A DNA stretch of 64,000 nucleotides. Origin: Paenibacillus sabuli. GTDB taxonomy: Bacteria; Bacillota; Bacilli; Paenibacillales; Paenibacillaceae. The first letter of the stretch is position 1, and the number at the start of each line of letters is the position of its first letter. The translations under genes were made by a program, and so were the position numbers. The DNA is taken from NCBI RefSeq assembly GCF_014705605.1, contig NZ_JACXIZ010000012.1, forward strand, positions 1 through 64,000, written 5' to 3'. Under the pieces are notes generated by a model, which was given only the letters and a program-made list of their open reading frames with translations, was not told the DNA's origin and did not search any database. Positions 7,788 through 19,915 of the stretch are shown in pieces.

Positions 7788-7833
7788 ATACGACTTCTCC
7801 CAGTTTAGAGCAATCCCCATTTGTGCAAAACGA

Positions 7834-7868
7834 TAAAAAATACCTTCTCCGAAACCGGAGAAGGTATT
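7834..7868 (-). terminator. Rho-independent terminator of rplM-rpsI
   Basis: ATACCTTCTCC and GGAGAAGGTAT form an 11-bp perfect stem with a six-base loop, followed on the minus strand by TTTTTATCG. It lies 11 bases beyond the rpsI stop and closes the ribosomal protein block. Confidence 0.92.
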
Positions 7869-7878
7869 TGGGACAAGC

Positions 7879-8271
7879 TTAACGTTTGGAGAACTGAGGC
7901 GCGCGACGCGCAGCCTTGAGTCCATATTTTTTCCGCTCTTTCATACGCGGATCGCGAGTCAGGAAACCTGCACGCTTCAGTGCGGGACGGTATTCGGGGT
8001 CTGCTTTGAGCAAGGCCCGGGAAATGCCGTGGCGGATTGCGCCAGCTTGACCAGTCGTGCCGCCGCCGTCTGCCAATACAATAATATCGTATTTGGTCAG
8101 CGTGTCCGTCAATGCCAGAGGCTGCTTAACAATCAGCTTCAGTGTCTCGTGACCAAAATATTCGTTCAAATCACGCTTATTGATAACAATTCGCCCTTCA
8201 CCCGGCACGAGACGCACACGTGCGACCGAGTGTTTCCGGCGACCTGTTCCATAGTATTGTACTTGAGCCAT
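7879..8271 (-). CDS. rpsI: 30S ribosomal protein S9
   Basis: 130 residues, the usual length. The start [20 protein letters not shown] and the end RAPQFSKR, whose basic tail reaches the P-site tRNA in the 30S subunit, are typical S9. Co-transcribed with rplM (18-base gap) and followed by a strong terminator. Confidence 0.98.
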   Translation of the reverse strand: MAQVQYYGTGRRKHSVARVRLVPGEGRIVINKRDLNEYFGHETLKLIVKQPLALTDTLTKYDIIVLADGGGTTGQAGAIRHGISRALLKADPEYRPALKRAGFLTRDPRMKERKKYGLKAARRAPQFSKR

Positions 8272-8289
8272 GAAACCGTCCTCCTTGTA

Positions 8290-8727
8290 TTAGCCGCGAA
8301 GTTCGTAGACTTCCGGTTTTTGTGCTGCGTGCGGGTGCTCCGATCCAGCATATACTTTCAGCTTCAAGCGCATTTTGTTGCCCAGACGCGTGTGTGGCAG
8401 CATGCCATGAATTGCACGCTCCAAAACTCGCTCCGGCTTACGCTCGATCATCTCTTCTGCGGACATGACCTTCAGGCCGCCCGGATGAAGGGAATGGCGA
8501 TAGTATTTTTTGTCGCGCATTTTGTTGCCTGTCAAAACAATTTTTTCGGCGTTAATGACAACGACGAAGTCACCAGTGTCAACATGCGGCGTGAATTGCG
8601 GCTTATGCTTGCCGCGAATCAATGCGGCCGCCTCGCTTGCCAAGCGGCCGAGCGTTTTGCCTTCAGCATCAATGATATACCATTTACGCTCAACTTCATT
8701 CGGCTTGGCCATGTACGTGGTACGCAT
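8290..8727 (-). CDS. rplM: 50S ribosomal protein L13
   Basis: 145 residues, the usual length, with the family motifs [28 protein letters not shown] and YRHSLHPGG. An early assembly protein of the 50S subunit. The ATG has AAGGAGGATC upstream. It has its own promoter and leader between truA and the gene, then runs into rpsI. Confidence 0.98.
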   Translation of the reverse strand: MRTTYMAKPNEVERKWYIIDAEGKTLGRLASEAAALIRGKHKPQFTPHVDTGDFVVVINAEKIVLTGNKMRDKKYYRHSLHPGGLKVMSAEEMIERKPERVLERAIHGMLPHTRLGNKMRLKLKVYAGSEHPHAAQKPEVYELRG

Positions 8728-8920
8728 GAATGATCCTCCTTCATTTCAATCCAGCATTTCAATCGTGCAAATCGCTTGTGTATGGTTAACGAAGCGTATT
8801 GAATATTCGTTTGTAATCCAGTTATGCAAAGCAAGTTTTGCGCCAAACTTAGCCGGGGCCGTGGGATAGCCACTAAGAAGGCACAAGTTATATTTTACTA
8901 CAGATAGCTTCACATAGCAA
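8728..8920 (-). promoter_or_regulatory. rplM promoter and leader (candidate L13 leader)
   Basis: A good sigma-A promoter is present on the minus strand: TTGCTA at 8920-8915 and TAAAAT at 8897-8892 with a 17-base spacer. Transcription would start near 8885, giving a leader of about 155 bases. The leader contains CTTAGTGGCTATCCCACGG and GGCTAAGTTTGG, which can pair as nested stems and resemble the autoregulatory L13 leader known upstream of rplM in Bacillota; that identification is from memory and is not certain. Confidence 0.65.
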
Positions 8921-8930
8921 GAAAAACAAT

Positions 8931-9698
8931 TTATTGCCTCGCTTCGCGCTCAAAATCAAGTTCTTCATATTCTACGCTCCATAGCGTCAATCCGTGCGCC
9001 ATCGCCTTTGGTCCAGCCAGGCTCCGATCTCGTGCCGCCAGAATAGCCGCCATGCGCGCCGCCTCCATTTTTCCTTCCCCGATTCGCATCAGGGTCCCCA
9101 TAATAATCCGGACCATATTGTACAAAAAACCATTGCCCGTGAAATAAAAATGCAGCACGTCTCCTTCTTCCTCGAGCCATGCTTTGTAGATGGTTCTGAC
9201 GTGACTCCGTTTGGTCGAATGGATCGAGGTGAAGGTGGTGAAATCATGCTCCCCCACCAGCGCGCTCATGGCGTCTCGCATGGCATGGACACGAAGCGGA
9301 TTATAATGGTGGAACTCATAGTTGCGGCGAAAGACATCCGGATATTTGCCGGTGCGGATGGAGTAGCGATACGTTTTTCGTTTGGCCGAGCGGCGTGAAT
9401 GAAAAAGAAGCGGCACCTCGATCGCCGTGAGTACGACAATATCCTGAGGCAAGCGGGAGTTGAGCGCGACTGGCCACTTGGACACCGGAATGCTGGCATT
9501 CGTATGCACATGAAAAACTTGGCCGCGCGCATGCACCCCGGCGTCGGTACGGCCGGAGCCATGAATTTTGACGTCCTCTCCGGTCAGCATCGCCATCGCG
9601 CGTTCAATTTCACCCTGAACGGTTTTGCCGATCGGTTGAATCTGAAAGCCATTGTAGGCAGTGCCGTCATAGCTGACCGTCATGCATAGGTTGCGCAA
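8931..9698 (-). CDS. truA: tRNA pseudouridine synthase A
   Basis: A 255-residue enzyme that isomerises U38-U40 in the tRNA anticodon arm. GRTDAGVHARGQV near residue 50 holds the catalytic Asp; NGFLYNMVRIIMG near 195 is the other family hallmark. The start is TTG at 9698 just after GGGAGGCTGAGAAAGG; an ATG five codons later (9683) is the alternative. It follows a terminator behind rplQ, and in place of the ECF transporter genes usual at this spot in B. subtilis there is only a 126-base gap. Confidence 0.95.
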   Translation of the reverse strand: MRNLCMTVSYDGTAYNGFQIQPIGKTVQGEIERAMAMLTGEDVKIHGSGRTDAGVHARGQVFHVHTNASIPVSKWPVALNSRLPQDIVVLTAIEVPLLFHSRRSAKRKTYRYSIRTGKYPDVFRRNYEFHHYNPLRVHAMRDAMSALVGEHDFTTFTSIHSTKRSHVRTIYKAWLEEEGDVLHFYFTGNGFLYNMVRIIMGTLMRIGEGKMEAARMAAILAARDRSLAGPKAMAHGLTLWSVEYEELDFEREARQ

Positions 9699-9737
9699 CC
9701 TTTCTCAGCCTCCCGTTTTCGCTTCCGCGCAAAAACA

Positions 9738-9762
9738 CCCTTGGCATCTCATAGGCCAAGGG
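9738..9762 (-). terminator. terminator of the S10-spc-alpha cluster after rplQ
   Basis: CCCTTGGC and GCCAAGGG form an 8-bp stem with a nine-base loop, followed on the minus strand by TGTTTTTGCG. A second small dyad (CTATCAT / ATGATAG) lies between it and rplQ. It separates rplQ from truA. Confidence 0.75.
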
Positions 9763-9824
9763 AGCTTTGCGTGGAATGCCAAGCCGTCTATCATGACGCG
9801 CTTCCGAATGATAGCAGAGCGATC

Positions 9825-10196
9825 TTAGGCCTCTGCGCGGTCAACCAGTTCCAGGTAGACCATCGGTGCAGCGTCGCCGCGGCGAGGCCCCAGCTTCAGA
9901 ATGCGGGTGTATCCGCCCGCACGCTCCGAATAGCGGCTAGCCAGTTCGGAGAACAGCTTTTGAATTGCATCCTGCTCGCCATCGATCGTCTCACGACGAA
10001 CAAAAGCCGCCACCTGACGGCGTGCATGCAGATCTCCGCGTTTTGCGAGCGTGATGAGCTTTTCGGCGATGGAGCGCGCTTCCTTTGCTTTTGCTTCAGT
10101 CGTCTGGATTCGCTCATACAAGAACAGATCCGTAACCAGATCGCGGAACAAGGCTTTGCGTGCGCTCGAGTCACGGCCCAATTTTTGATATGCCAT
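9825..10196 (-). CDS. rplQ: 50S ribosomal protein L17
   Basis: 123 residues, start [20 protein letters not shown], typical of the bacterial L17 that lines the peptide exit tunnel region. ATG 10196 is preceded by GAAGGAGGGG. Last gene of the S10-spc-alpha cluster before a terminator. The core holds the family stretch [17 protein letters not shown] and the C-terminus ends with the strand [10 protein letters not shown]. Confidence 0.97.
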   Translation of the reverse strand: MAYQKLGRDSSARKALFRDLVTDLFLYERIQTTEAKAKEARSIAEKLITLAKRGDLHARRQVAAFVRRETIDGEQDAIQKLFSELASRYSERAGGYTRILKLGPRRGDAAPMVYLELVDRAEA

Positions 10197-10264
10197 TGAT
10201 TTCCCCTCCTTCAAACCATTCGCTAACGGCTGACGGCCAACGCGCCGCCGCCGATCTCATGATG

Positions 10265-11209
10265 CTAGTCTTCCATGCGCAGGCCCAAGCCAAGCTCCTC
10301 GAGCTTTTCTTGCACCTCTTCCAGAGACTTGCGGCCCAGATTCCGGACCTTCATCATGTCCTCTTCCGTCTTGGTGATCAACTCTTGCACCGTATTGATG
10401 CCTGCGCGCTTCAGACAGTTGTACGAACGTACTGAAAGATCCAGCTCCTCGATCGTCATCTCGAGCACCTTTTCCTTCTTGTCCTCTTCTTTTTCGACCA
10501 TGATTTCCGCATCTTTTGCTTCGTCGGTCAAGCCGACAAACAGGTCCAGATGCTCGGTCAAAATTTTTGCGCCCAGGCTAACGGCTTCCTCCGGCCGAAT
10601 GCTGCCATCCGTCCAGACTTCGAGCGTCAGCTTATCGTAGTTGGTCACTTGTCCGACCCGCGTATTCTCAACGCTGTAATTCACGCGCGTAATCGGCGTA
10701 TAGATCGAATCGATCGGAATGACGCCGATCGGCTGATCCTCCCGCTTGTTGCGGTCCGCCTGTACATACCCTCGGCCGCGGCCAGCGAAGATCCGCATAT
10801 GCAGCCGTGCGCCGGGGGCCAATGTTGCGATATGGAGATCAGGGTTGAGAATTTCGACGTCGCTATCCGCACGAATATCGCCTGCAGTAATCGCGCCTTC
10901 GCCTTCCGCATCAATTTCCAACACTTTCTCCTCGTCGGAATGAATCTTCAGCGAAAGACCCTTCAGATTGAGAATGATCTCGGTCACATCCTCAATCACA
11001 CCGGCGATTGTCGAAAACTCATGAAGCACTCCGTCGATCTGCACCGAAGTAACTGCCGCACCCGGCAACGACGAAAGCAATATGCGCCGCAGCGAATTGC
11101 CAAGCGTCGTTCCGTAGCCGCGTTCCAGCGGCTCCACCACGAAACGTCCGTATGTGCCTTCTTCATTCAGTACCACGGTCTCGATTTTCGGCTTTTCGAT
11201 CTCAATCAC
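10265..11209 (-). CDS. rpoA: DNA-directed RNA polymerase subunit alpha
   Basis: 314 residues, the same length as B. subtilis RpoA. The N-terminal domain (about 1-230) carries the dimer motif [20 protein letters not shown]; the C-terminal domain (about 245-310) with [16 protein letters not shown] and [11 protein letters not shown] contacts UP elements and activators. I chose the GTG at 11209 because GGAGGG lies upstream and the product begins [11 protein letters not shown] as in relatives; the open frame starts 13 codons earlier. Confidence 0.97.
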   Translation of the reverse strand: MIEIEKPKIETVVLNEEGTYGRFVVEPLERGYGTTLGNSLRRILLSSLPGAAVTSVQIDGVLHEFSTIAGVIEDVTEIILNLKGLSLKIHSDEEKVLEIDAEGEGAITAGDIRADSDVEILNPDLHIATLAPGARLHMRIFAGRGRGYVQADRNKREDQPIGVIPIDSIYTPITRVNYSVENTRVGQVTNYDKLTLEVWTDGSIRPEEAVSLGAKILTEHLDLFVGLTDEAKDAEIMVEKEEDKKEKVLEMTIEELDLSVRSYNCLKRAGINTVQELITKTEEDMMKVRNLGRKSLEEVQEKLEELGLGLRMED

Positions 11210-11336
11210 GAATGAAAACCCTCCTTCAAAGCGTCGCTCCGTAACCATCCGTTCCGGGGGTCAAACCATGTAGTATGCCTAACCTTCACAACCATTATTC
11301 ACAAGTTGCGGATATTTGATACCACACCCGCGCAAA

Positions 11337-11732
11337 CTACACGCGGCGACGCTTCGGCGGACGGCATCCGTTATGCGGAACCGGAGTGACGTCTTTAATC
11401 AGGTTTACTTCAAGACCGGCAGCCTGCAGCGAACGAATCGCAGCTTCGCGTCCGGCGCCAGGGCCTTTTACCATAACTTCAAGGGATTTCATGCCGTGCT
11501 CCATTGCCGCCTTGCCAGCCGTTTCAGCTGCCATTTGCGCAGCGTACGGCGTGCTTTTGCGCGAGCCTCTGAAGCCCATGTTGCCCGAGCTGGCCCACGA
11601 TACGGCATTGCCGTGCGGATCGGTAATCGTGACGATCGTATTGTTGAACGTCGAGCGGATATGCGCGACCCCCGTCTCGATATTTTTCCGGTCGCGACGC
11701 TTTGTACGGACGACTTTTTTCGGTTTGGCCAT
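11337..11732 (-). CDS. rpsK: 30S ribosomal protein S11
   Basis: 131 residues, with the family sequences [18 protein letters not shown] and [18 protein letters not shown] at the C-terminus. Part of the platform of the 30S subunit. Preceded by rpsM at 19 bases and followed by rpoA after a 127-base gap, as in other Bacillota. Confidence 0.98.
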   Translation of the reverse strand: MAKPKKVVRTKRRDRKNIETGVAHIRSTFNNTIVTITDPHGNAVSWASSGNMGFRGSRKSTPYAAQMAAETAGKAAMEHGMKSLEVMVKGPGAGREAAIRSLQAAGLEVNLIKDVTPVPHNGCRPPKRRRV

Positions 11733-11751
11733 CGTTTAATTTCCTCCCTTC

Positions 11752-12120
11752 TTACTTCTTCTTGTTCGCAACAGTCCGGCGCGGACCTTTACGTGTGCGA
11801 GCGTTCGTTTTCGTGCGCTGGCCGCGCACAGGCAGCCCGCGGCGATGACGAATGCCGCGGTAGCAGCCGATCTCCGTCAGACGCTTGATGTTGAGCGAGA
11901 TTTCACGGCGCAGGTCGCCTTCGACCTTGACCGACTTGTCGATGACATCACGCAGGCGGCTGACTTCGTCTTCCGTCAGGTCGCGAACGCGGGTCGCTTG
12001 ATCGATTCCCGTTTCAGCCAAAATTTTCGAAGCGGTCGTTTTGCCGATTCCGAAAATGTACTGCAGGGCGATTTCCGTACGCTTGTCGCGCGGCAAGTCA
12101 ACTCCAGCTATACGTGCCAT
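11752..12120 (-). CDS. rpsM: 30S ribosomal protein S13
   Basis: 122 residues; [20 protein letters not shown] at the start and the basic tail [21 protein letters not shown]-like region identify S13, which contacts the 50S subunit and P-site tRNA. Follows rpmJ after 23 bases with an AAGGAGGG ribosome binding site. Confidence 0.98.
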   Translation of the reverse strand: MARIAGVDLPRDKRTEIALQYIFGIGKTTASKILAETGIDQATRVRDLTEDEVSRLRDVIDKSVKVEGDLRREISLNIKRLTEIGCYRGIRHRRGLPVRGQRTKTNARTRKGPRRTVANKKK

Positions 12121-12143
12121 AGTACGTTATCCCTCCTTTATCC

Positions 12144-12513
<370 letters not shown>

Positions 12514-12516
12514 CAG

Positions 12517-12807
12517 TCATTCTCCTTTCCGCCTCAAATACTTCGCAATGGCGTAGCGCAGCTTTCCGTTCGTTACACTTCCGGTCTCGCGCAGGCTATC
12601 CGCAACCTCGCTGCTGACATAGGGCAGCAGCTCCAAGTGGCTTCGATTTTTGCGCTTGGGCTGAGCGAACCTGCGCTTGTGCCCGTCGGCGATCCATACC
12701 AGCCGATCGTCTTCGAGCCCGATCACAACCGCATACGTCCCTTCATCCTTGCCTCGCGTCACCTGAACCACCTGGCCGAGCGCTGGAAGCTCCTCCACCC
12801 GGAACAT
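12517..12807 (-). CDS. KOW-domain (L14e-like) RNA-binding protein
   Basis: A 96-residue protein with a KOW motif at the start (LPALGQVVQVTRGKDEGTYA) and a basic, KRRFAQPKRKNRSHLE patch around residue 50, resembling eukaryotic/archaeal L14e/L6e/L27e family proteins. Similar small proteins sit between map and infA in many Bacillota, including B. subtilis. Its ribosomal role is likely but unproven. It starts four bases after map ends and is translationally close to infA. Confidence 0.85.
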   Translation of the reverse strand: MFRVEELPALGQVVQVTRGKDEGTYAVVIGLEDDRLVWIADGHKRRFAQPKRKNRSHLELLPYVSSEVADSLRETGSVTNGKLRYAIAKYLRRKGE

Positions 12808-12811
12808 CGTC

Positions 12812-14256
<1,445 letters not shown>

Positions 14257-14306
14257 TCACGCACCCGGAGGATGCGCAGCCGCAGGGCCCGCACATGAAC
14301 CTATTG

Positions 14307-15605
14307 TCATTTATTGATGAACCCTTTGTAGTGACGCTTGATGAGCTGCGTCTCGATCTGCTTCATCGTATCCAGCGCAACGCCGACCACGATAAGCAGC
14401 GAGGTGCCCCCCAGTTGTACCGAACGCGGCAAGCCGGCGAGTGCGCCGAAGCCGATCGGGAGGATCGAGATCGCTGCCAGGAACAACGCCCCTGCGAGCG
14501 TAATGCGCGACATGACCTTTGTGATGTACGAAGACGTAGGCTTGCCAGGACGTATGCCCGGGATGTACCCGCCGTTCTTCTTCATCTGATCCGCCATCTG
14601 CACCGGATTGATCTGCACGAAGGTGTAGAAGAACGTAAATCCGATGATCAGGATCACATACAGCACCATGCCAAGCGGCTTGTCGTAATACAGATTGGCC
14701 ATGACCCATTGCGCCCACGCCCGATCCGACCAGAAGCCGGCCAGCGTCACCGGGAACATCAGCAGGGACACTGCAAAGATGACCGGAATGACGCCCGCGC
14801 CATTCACCTTGAGGGGAATGTGCGTGGATTGACCGCCGTACATTTTACGACCGACGACACGTTTGGCATACTGCACGGGAAGCTTGCGAATCCCCTGCTG
14901 TACGAAAATAACGCCGACGATAATGAGCACGACCGCAAGGACGATCAGCACAACTTTGAGAATGTTCAGGAACAGTTGGCTGGCGTCGACGAATTGATCG
15001 GCATAGATCGTCCGGATATGCCCCGGAATACCGGCTACTATGCCGGCAAAGATAATGATCGAGATGCCGTTGCCGATGCCTTTTTCAGTGATCTGCTCGC
15101 CGAGCCACATCAAGAAGGCTGTACCCGCCGTCAGCACAAGCGCAATCATCGTGTACGTCGCAAAGGACGGATCAATGACGAATTGAAACTGATACTGGCG
15201 GTTGAAGCCGATCGCCGTGGCATACGCCTGAATCAAACCGAGCACAATCGTTCCGTAACGGGTGATCTGCGCGAGCTTGCGTTTCCCCGCTTCGCCTTCC
15301 TTCGCCCATTCCGCGAACTTCGGAATGACGTCCATCGTCAACAACTGCACGATGATGGAAGCCGTGATATACGGGAAGATGCTCATCGCAAAAATCGAAA
15401 ATTGAAACAGCGCGCCGCCCGAGAACGTGTTCAGCATGCCAAACAAATCGGTACCCGAAGCGTCAATGGTTTCAAAAACGGACTTATCAATATTCGGCAC
15501 CGGGATAAAGGAACCGATCCGATAGATCAGCAATATGAACAGCGTGAATAATATCCGCGTACGAAGATCATTCACCTTCCAAATATTGGAGATCGTCTTC
15601 AACAA
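14307..15605 (-). CDS. secY: preprotein translocase subunit SecY
   Basis: 432 residues with ten membrane helices; forms the protein-conducting channel with SecE (also in this window) and SecG. MLKTISNIWKVNDLRTRILF at the start and LGGTSLLIVVGVALDTMKQ near the end are typical. The start is one of two consecutive TTG codons directly after the rplO stop; its ribosome binding site (GAGGTGA) lies inside rplO, so the two are likely coupled. A 92-base gap separates it from adk. Confidence 0.97.
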   Translation of the reverse strand: MLKTISNIWKVNDLRTRILFTLFILLIYRIGSFIPVPNIDKSVFETIDASGTDLFGMLNTFSGGALFQFSIFAMSIFPYITASIIVQLLTMDVIPKFAEWAKEGEAGKRKLAQITRYGTIVLGLIQAYATAIGFNRQYQFQFVIDPSFATYTMIALVLTAGTAFLMWLGEQITEKGIGNGISIIIFAGIVAGIPGHIRTIYADQFVDASQLFLNILKVVLIVLAVVLIIVGVIFVQQGIRKLPVQYAKRVVGRKMYGGQSTHIPLKVNGAGVIPVIFAVSLLMFPVTLAGFWSDRAWAQWVMANLYYDKPLGMVLYVILIIGFTFFYTFVQINPVQMADQMKKNGGYIPGIRPGKPTSSYITKVMSRITLAGALFLAAISILPIGFGALAGLPRSVQLGGTSLLIVVGVALDTMKQIETQLIKRHYKGFINK

Positions 15606-16046
15606 TTAGATCACCTCGGTTTGACCGCCGGCAGCCTGAATCTTTTCTACCGCAGATTGAGAGAACTTGTTGGCTTTGACAGTAAGCTTCACGTTGATTT
15701 CACCGTTACCCAAAATCTTGATGCCATCAAGCGCATTTTTCACGATACCCTTTTCTTTCAAAAACTCGGGCGTAATTTCGCTTTCTGCAGCAAAGCTGTT
15801 CAGTTCTTCAACATTAACAACCGCGTATTCTTTGCGGAACGGGTTGTTAAAACCGCGTTTTGGCAAACGACGGTACAACGGATTCTGGCCACCTTCGAAA
15901 CCTGGACGAACACCGCCGCCGGAACGCGCATTTTGACCTTTATGGCCTTTGCCGGCCGTTTTGCCGTTGCCGGAGCCAATGCCGCGGCCTTTGCGTTTGC
16001 GTACATGCGTCGAACCCGGGGCTGGTGAGAGCTCATGCAGTTTCAT
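15606..16046 (-). CDS. rplO: 50S ribosomal protein L15
   Basis: 146 residues. [20 protein letters not shown] and the glycine-rich stretch [18 protein letters not shown] are diagnostic of L15, a late 50S assembly protein. ATG 16046 follows AAGGAGGTGC; eight upstream codons in the frame contain that ribosome binding site and are not coding. Directly joined to secY. Confidence 0.98.
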   Translation of the reverse strand: MKLHELSPAPGSTHVRKRKGRGIGSGNGKTAGKGHKGQNARSGGGVRPGFEGGQNPLYRRLPKRGFNNPFRKEYAVVNVEELNSFAAESEITPEFLKEKGIVKNALDGIKILGNGEINVKLTVKANKFSQSAVEKIQAAGGQTEVI

Positions 16047-16097
16047 CGATTGTTGCACCTCCTTAAGCATTGGATAGAAAGGAAACCTTGTTGTGGG

Positions 16098-16283
16098 TTA
16101 ACCTTGCACTTCTTCGACTTTAACCAGATGCGACACGCGATTGATCATGCCGCGAACGGCTTCGTTATCCGATTGGACAACCGAATGGTTCAGCTTGCGC
16201 AAGCCGAGCGCTTGAACCGTTGCCCGCTGCTTTTCGTTGCGACCGATCAAGCTGCGCACGAGGGTGATTTGCAATTTAGCCAT
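16098..16283 (-). CDS. rpmD: 50S ribosomal protein L30
   Basis: 61 residues, the usual bacterial length: [20 protein letters not shown] and the IGR...[11 protein letters not shown] core. Sits between rpsE and rplO as in other spc operons. Confidence 0.98.
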   Translation of the reverse strand: MAKLQITLVRSLIGRNEKQRATVQALGLRKLNHSVVQSDNEAVRGMINRVSHLVKVEEVQG

Positions 16284-16296
16284 TGTCTATACCCCC

Positions 16297-16794
16297 TTAC
16301 CCTAAGAGCTCTTCGACGGTTTTGCCGCGCAGCTTCGCTACGTCCTCGGCACGCTTCAGGCGCGAGAGCCCCTCCAGGGTCGCATTGACCATATTCATCG
16401 AGTTGGACGAGCCGAGCGACTTCGTCAGGATGTCGCCTACGCCTGCCAGCTCGAGCACTGCACGGACCGGGCCGCCGGCGATGACACCGGTACCTTCGGA
16501 TGCCGGCTTGAGCAGCACCTTGCCTGCGCCGAAATGGCCCACGACCATATGCGGAATCGTCGTTCCGACGAGCGGAACTTCCACAAGGTTTTTCTTCGCA
16601 TCTTCCATGCCTTTGCGGATCGCTTCCGGCACCTCAGCCGCTTTGCCGATCCCCATGCCGACGATGCCTTTTCCGTCGCCGACGACAACCAGAGCGCTGA
16701 AGCTGAAGCGACGTCCGCCTTTCACAACCTTTGCTACACGGTTGATATTGACGACTTTTTCAGTCAGTTCCAATGCATTCGGATCTATACGCAA
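16297..16794 (-). CDS. rpsE: 30S ribosomal protein S5
   Basis: 165 residues. [20 protein letters not shown] and [20 protein letters not shown] are the hallmark sequences of S5, which lies near the mRNA entry and decoding centre. I chose a TTG start at 16794: AGGAGGTC is seven bases upstream and the product then starts RIDPNALEL as in relatives, while the longer frame would read through the ribosome binding site. Confidence 0.96.
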   Translation of the reverse strand: MRIDPNALELTEKVVNINRVAKVVKGGRRFSFSALVVVGDGKGIVGMGIGKAAEVPEAIRKGMEDAKKNLVEVPLVGTTIPHMVVGHFGAGKVLLKPASEGTGVIAGGPVRAVLELAGVGDILTKSLGSSNSMNMVNATLEGLSRLKRAEDVAKLRGKTVEELLG

Positions 16795-16824
16795 ATTGTT
16801 TGACCTCCTTTGTCGCAAAATGGT

Positions 16825-17190
16825 TTAAAATTCGAGTCCGCCTTCGCGTGCTGCGTCGGCCAGAGCTTGGATACGTCCGTGATACAGGTAGCCGCCGCGA
16901 TCGAATACGATCGAACTGACGCCTTTCTCCTTGGCGCGCTCTGCGATCAGAGCGCCTACCTTGCGAGCCGCTTCGACGTTGCCGCCGTTGCCGATATCGG
17001 CAAGCGATTTGTCCTGGGTCGACGCCGCCGCTACCGTTACGCCTTGCACGTCGTCGATCAGCTGGCAATAGATGTGCTTGGCGGAACGAAACACGGACAG
17101 GCGCGGACGCTCAGTCGTGCCGTTGATTTTTTTGCGCACGCGCAGATGGCGTTTCAGACGCGCTTTATTTTTATCACCTTTGGTAATCAT
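16825..17190 (-). CDS. rplR: 50S ribosomal protein L18
   Basis: 121 residues starting [20 protein letters not shown], an L18 N-terminus; the C-terminal [20 protein letters not shown] is the 5S rRNA-binding family's conserved end. ATG 17190 follows GGAAGGGAG at ten bases. Confidence 0.97.
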   Translation of the reverse strand: MITKGDKNKARLKRHLRVRKKINGTTERPRLSVFRSAKHIYCQLIDDVQGVTVAAASTQDKSLADIGNGGNVEAARKVGALIAERAKEKGVSSIVFDRGGYLYHGRIQALADAAREGGLEF

Positions 17191-17275
17191 CTTCAGGTTC
17201 ACTCCCTTCCGCTTCTTCAAGCGCCTATGCGCCGGCGGGACCGCCGGCCTCTCGCCTTGCTAGGCGATGCGCAGC

Positions 17276-17818
17276 TTACTTCTTCTTGCCGGCTTTGCCT
17301 TCCTTGCGCAGGATGCGTTCGCCTTCGTATTTGATGCCTTTGCCTTTGTACGGCTCAGGCTCGCGTACCGCACGGATTTTCGCCGCAGTTGCGCCTACGC
17401 GCTCCTTGTCGATCCCTTTGACGATGATCTTCGTGTTCGAAGGGACTTCGAACTCGATGCCGCCTTCAGGCACGATTTCCACCGGGTGAGAGTAGCCGAC
17501 GTTCAGGACGACCTTTTCGCCGGTTTTGTTGGCGCGGTAACCGACGCCGACCAGCTCGAGCGATTTCGCATAGCCCTCGGTCACGCCGCCGATCATGTTC
17601 GCCACGACGCTGCGCGTCGTACCGTGCAGCGAGCGATGCGCCTTGTTGTCCGAAGGACGCTCAATCGTAATTTCGTTTTCTGCAATCGCAACTTTCATGT
17701 CCTTATGCAGCGTGCGAGTAAGCGTGCCTTTTGGACCCTTAACGGTAATCACGCTGTTATCCAAGCTCACGTTCACGCCCGAGGGCACTTGGATGGGCTT
17801 ACGACCAATACGGGACAT
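17276..17818 (-). CDS. rplF: 50S ribosomal protein L6
   Basis: 180 residues, two L6 folds: [16 protein letters not shown] at the start, and the second-domain motif [14 protein letters not shown] near the end. Binds near the sarcin-ricin loop. Standard position between rpsH and rplR. Confidence 0.98.
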   Translation of the reverse strand: MSRIGRKPIQVPSGVNVSLDNSVITVKGPKGTLTRTLHKDMKVAIAENEITIERPSDNKAHRSLHGTTRSVVANMIGGVTEGYAKSLELVGVGYRANKTGEKVVLNVGYSHPVEIVPEGGIEFEVPSNTKIIVKGIDKERVGATAAKIRAVREPEPYKGKGIKYEGERILRKEGKAGKKK

Positions 17819-17849
17819 GTTGCACCTCCAATCGTTTCAGAAATCTAGC

Positions 17850-18248
17850 TTACCATACGTAGCAAACAACTTCGCCGCCGGCTTTGGACTGGCGCGCTTC
17901 CTTGTCCGTGACAACGCCCTTGGACGTGGAAATAATCGCGATTCCAAGTCCGCCCAGCACGCGCGGAACTTCCGAGCTATTCGTGTAGACGCGCAGACCA
18001 GGCTTGCTGATGCGCTTCAGTCCCGTAATAACGCGTTCGTTATTCGGACCGTATTTCAAGAAGATGCGGATCATCCCCTGCTTGTTGTCTTCGATGTATT
18101 CCGCATCGCGGATGAAGCCCTCGCGCTTCAGAATCTCGGCAATTTGCTTCTTGATCTTCGAAGCGGGCATTTCTACGGTCTCGTGACGGACGATATTCGC
18201 ATTGCGAATCCGTGTCAGCATATCTGCAATCGGATCAGACATAACCAT
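17850..18248 (-). CDS. rpsH: 30S ribosomal protein S8
   Basis: 132 residues. [19 protein letters not shown] and the C-terminal [14 protein letters not shown] with GGEVVCYVW identify S8, which organises the central domain of 16S rRNA. Start ATG 18248 has AAGGAGGTTC; a Met at codon 3 is a weaker alternative. Confidence 0.98.
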   Translation of the reverse strand: MVMSDPIADMLTRIRNANIVRHETVEMPASKIKKQIAEILKREGFIRDAEYIEDNKQGMIRIFLKYGPNNERVITGLKRISKPGLRVYTNSSEVPRVLGGLGIAIISTSKGVVTDKEARQSKAGGEVVCYVW

Positions 18249-18281
18249 TCGTGTGAACCTCCTTCCCGATACTCAAGCCGT

Positions 18282-18467
18282 TTACCAGCTTGCCTTCTTC
18301 ACGCCAGGGATCTGGCCTTTGTATGCCAATTCGCGGAAACAAATCCGGCAAATTTTAAACTTTTGCAAAACGGAATGCGGACGGCCGCAACGCTCGCAGC
18401 GGGTATACGCCCGCACCTTGAACTTCGGCGTGCGCTGTTGCTTGACTTTCATCGAAGTTTTTGCCAC
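18282..18467 (-). CDS. rpsZ: 30S ribosomal protein S14, zinc-type
   Basis: 61 residues, the short S14 form with two CxxC pairs (CERCG and CRICF) that bind zinc. B. subtilis has this form in the spc operon and a longer zinc-free paralog elsewhere that is induced under zinc starvation. [20 protein letters not shown] at the N-terminus. Confidence 0.97.
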   Translation of the reverse strand: MAKTSMKVKQQRTPKFKVRAYTRCERCGRPHSVLQKFKICRICFRELAYKGQIPGVKKASW

Positions 18468-18490
18468 TTGGTATTTACACCTCCTGTGGT

Positions 18491-19033
18491 TTACTTCGCA
18501 AACGGCATGCCCAGCTGGGCCAGCAGCTCACGAGATTCTTCGTCCGTTTTTGCCGTCGTGACGATGACGACGTCCATACCGCGGACTTTGTCCACCTGAT
18601 CGTACTCGATCTCCGGGAAGATCAGCTGCTCTTTCAGTCCGAGCGTGTAGTTGCCCCGTCCGTCGAACGCTTTGTTCGAGATGCCGCGGAAGTCGCGGAC
18701 GCGAGGCAGCGCAATGTTGAACAATTTGTCGAGGAAATAGTACATGCGCTCGCCGCGCAGCGTTACTTTTACCCCGATCGGCATATTCTCGCGCAGCTTG
18801 AAGCCTGCGATCGATTTTTTGGCGCGCGTGATGACCGGCTTTTGACCGGAGATGCGACGCAGCTCTTCGACGGCTACGTCGAGCACCTTGGAGTTCGATA
18901 CCGCTTCGCCGACCCCCATGTTGATGACGACCTTCTCTACCTTCGGCACTTGCATAACCGTCGAGTAGTTGAATTTCTGCATCAGCGCAGGCGTAATTTC
19001 GTTCAAGAAACGATCTTTCATTCTTGCAGCCAT
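18491..19033 (-). CDS. rplE: 50S ribosomal protein L5
   Basis: 180 residues. [19 protein letters not shown] and [20 protein letters not shown] are conserved L5 sequences; the protein binds 5S rRNA. An upstream in-frame Met is absent and GGAGGTCC precedes the ATG. Confidence 0.98.
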   Translation of the reverse strand: MAARMKDRFLNEITPALMQKFNYSTVMQVPKVEKVVINMGVGEAVSNSKVLDVAVEELRRISGQKPVITRAKKSIAGFKLRENMPIGVKVTLRGERMYYFLDKLFNIALPRVRDFRGISNKAFDGRGNYTLGLKEQLIFPEIEYDQVDKVRGMDVVIVTTAKTDEESRELLAQLGMPFAK

Positions 19034-19063
19034 GAATCATGGACCTCCTTTCCGATTGCCTGA

Positions 19064-19414
19064 TTAGTCGATCGTAGCGCCAGATTTGGCGACACGCACT
19101 TTTTTGCCGTTGTCGAGCACCTTGTAGCCGATGCGAGTCGGCTTGCCGGATTTCGGATCGATCAGCATGACGTTCGACGCATGAATCGGCGCCTCTTGCT
19201 CGAGGATGCCGCCCTGCGGGTTTTGCTGCGACGGACGCGCATGTTTTTTCACCATGTTCACACCTTCGACCAGGACGCGATTTTCACGCGGGTAGGAAGC
19301 GATGATCCGTCCCTTTTTCCCTTTGTCCTTGCCGCTGATCACGATGACGTTGTCGTCCTTTTTCACATGCAGCTTATTGTTGTGGGATTCGAGCACTTTT
19401 TTCAGTCTTGGCAA
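19064..19414 (-). CDS. rplX: 50S ribosomal protein L24
   Basis: 116 residues with a KOW motif ([19 protein letters not shown]) and the family sequence [20 protein letters not shown]. An assembly initiator of the 50S subunit. The start is TTG 19414, six bases after GAGGTG. Confidence 0.97.
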   Translation of the reverse strand: MPRLKKVLESHNNKLHVKKDDNVIVISGKDKGKKGRIIASYPRENRVLVEGVNMVKKHARPSQQNPQGGILEQEAPIHASNVMLIDPKSGKPTRIGYKVLDNGKKVRVAKSGATID

Positions 19415-19483
19415 TTTTCACACCTCATTTCGACTGCGATAAGTTGAAGCTCCTGGGCGCCCGCGGCGCGGAGCGTATTGGTT

Positions 19484-19852
19484 TTAGATAACTTCCGGTG
19501 CAAGCGATACGATTTTCATGAAGTCGCGGTCGCGCAGCTCGCGAGCTACTGGTCCGAAAATCCGCGTGCCGCGCGGGCTTTTGTCATCCTTCACGACAAC
19601 TGCCGCATTTTCGTCAAATGCGATGTACGAGCCGTCCTTGCGGCGAACCGAGCGCTTCGTGCGCACGATTACCGCGCGTACAACATCGCCTTTTTTGACA
19701 ACGCCACCGGGTGTTGCTTGTTTGACAGAACATACGATCATGTCGCCGATATGGCCTACGCGGCGCCCGGTTCCGCCCAGGACGCGAATGCACATCAGCT
19801 CTCTGGCGCCGGAGTTGTCGGCCACCTTCAAACGTGTAAAGGGTTGAATCAC
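19484..19852 (-). CDS. rplN: 50S ribosomal protein L14
   Basis: 122 residues, the usual length. [20 protein letters not shown] and [20 protein letters not shown] are the conserved ends of L14, which forms an inter-subunit bridge. Confidence 0.98.
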   Translation of the reverse strand: MIQPFTRLKVADNSGARELMCIRVLGGTGRRVGHIGDMIVCSVKQATPGGVVKKGDVVRAVIVRTKRSVRRKDGSYIAFDENAAVVVKDDKSPRGTRIFGPVARELRDRDFMKIVSLAPEVI

Positions 19853-19915
19853 GGAATGCTCCTCCTTTCGGAAAAATCGTTAGTCTTGCTAGGCTGCTTT
19901 ATAGGCAGCGCAAGC

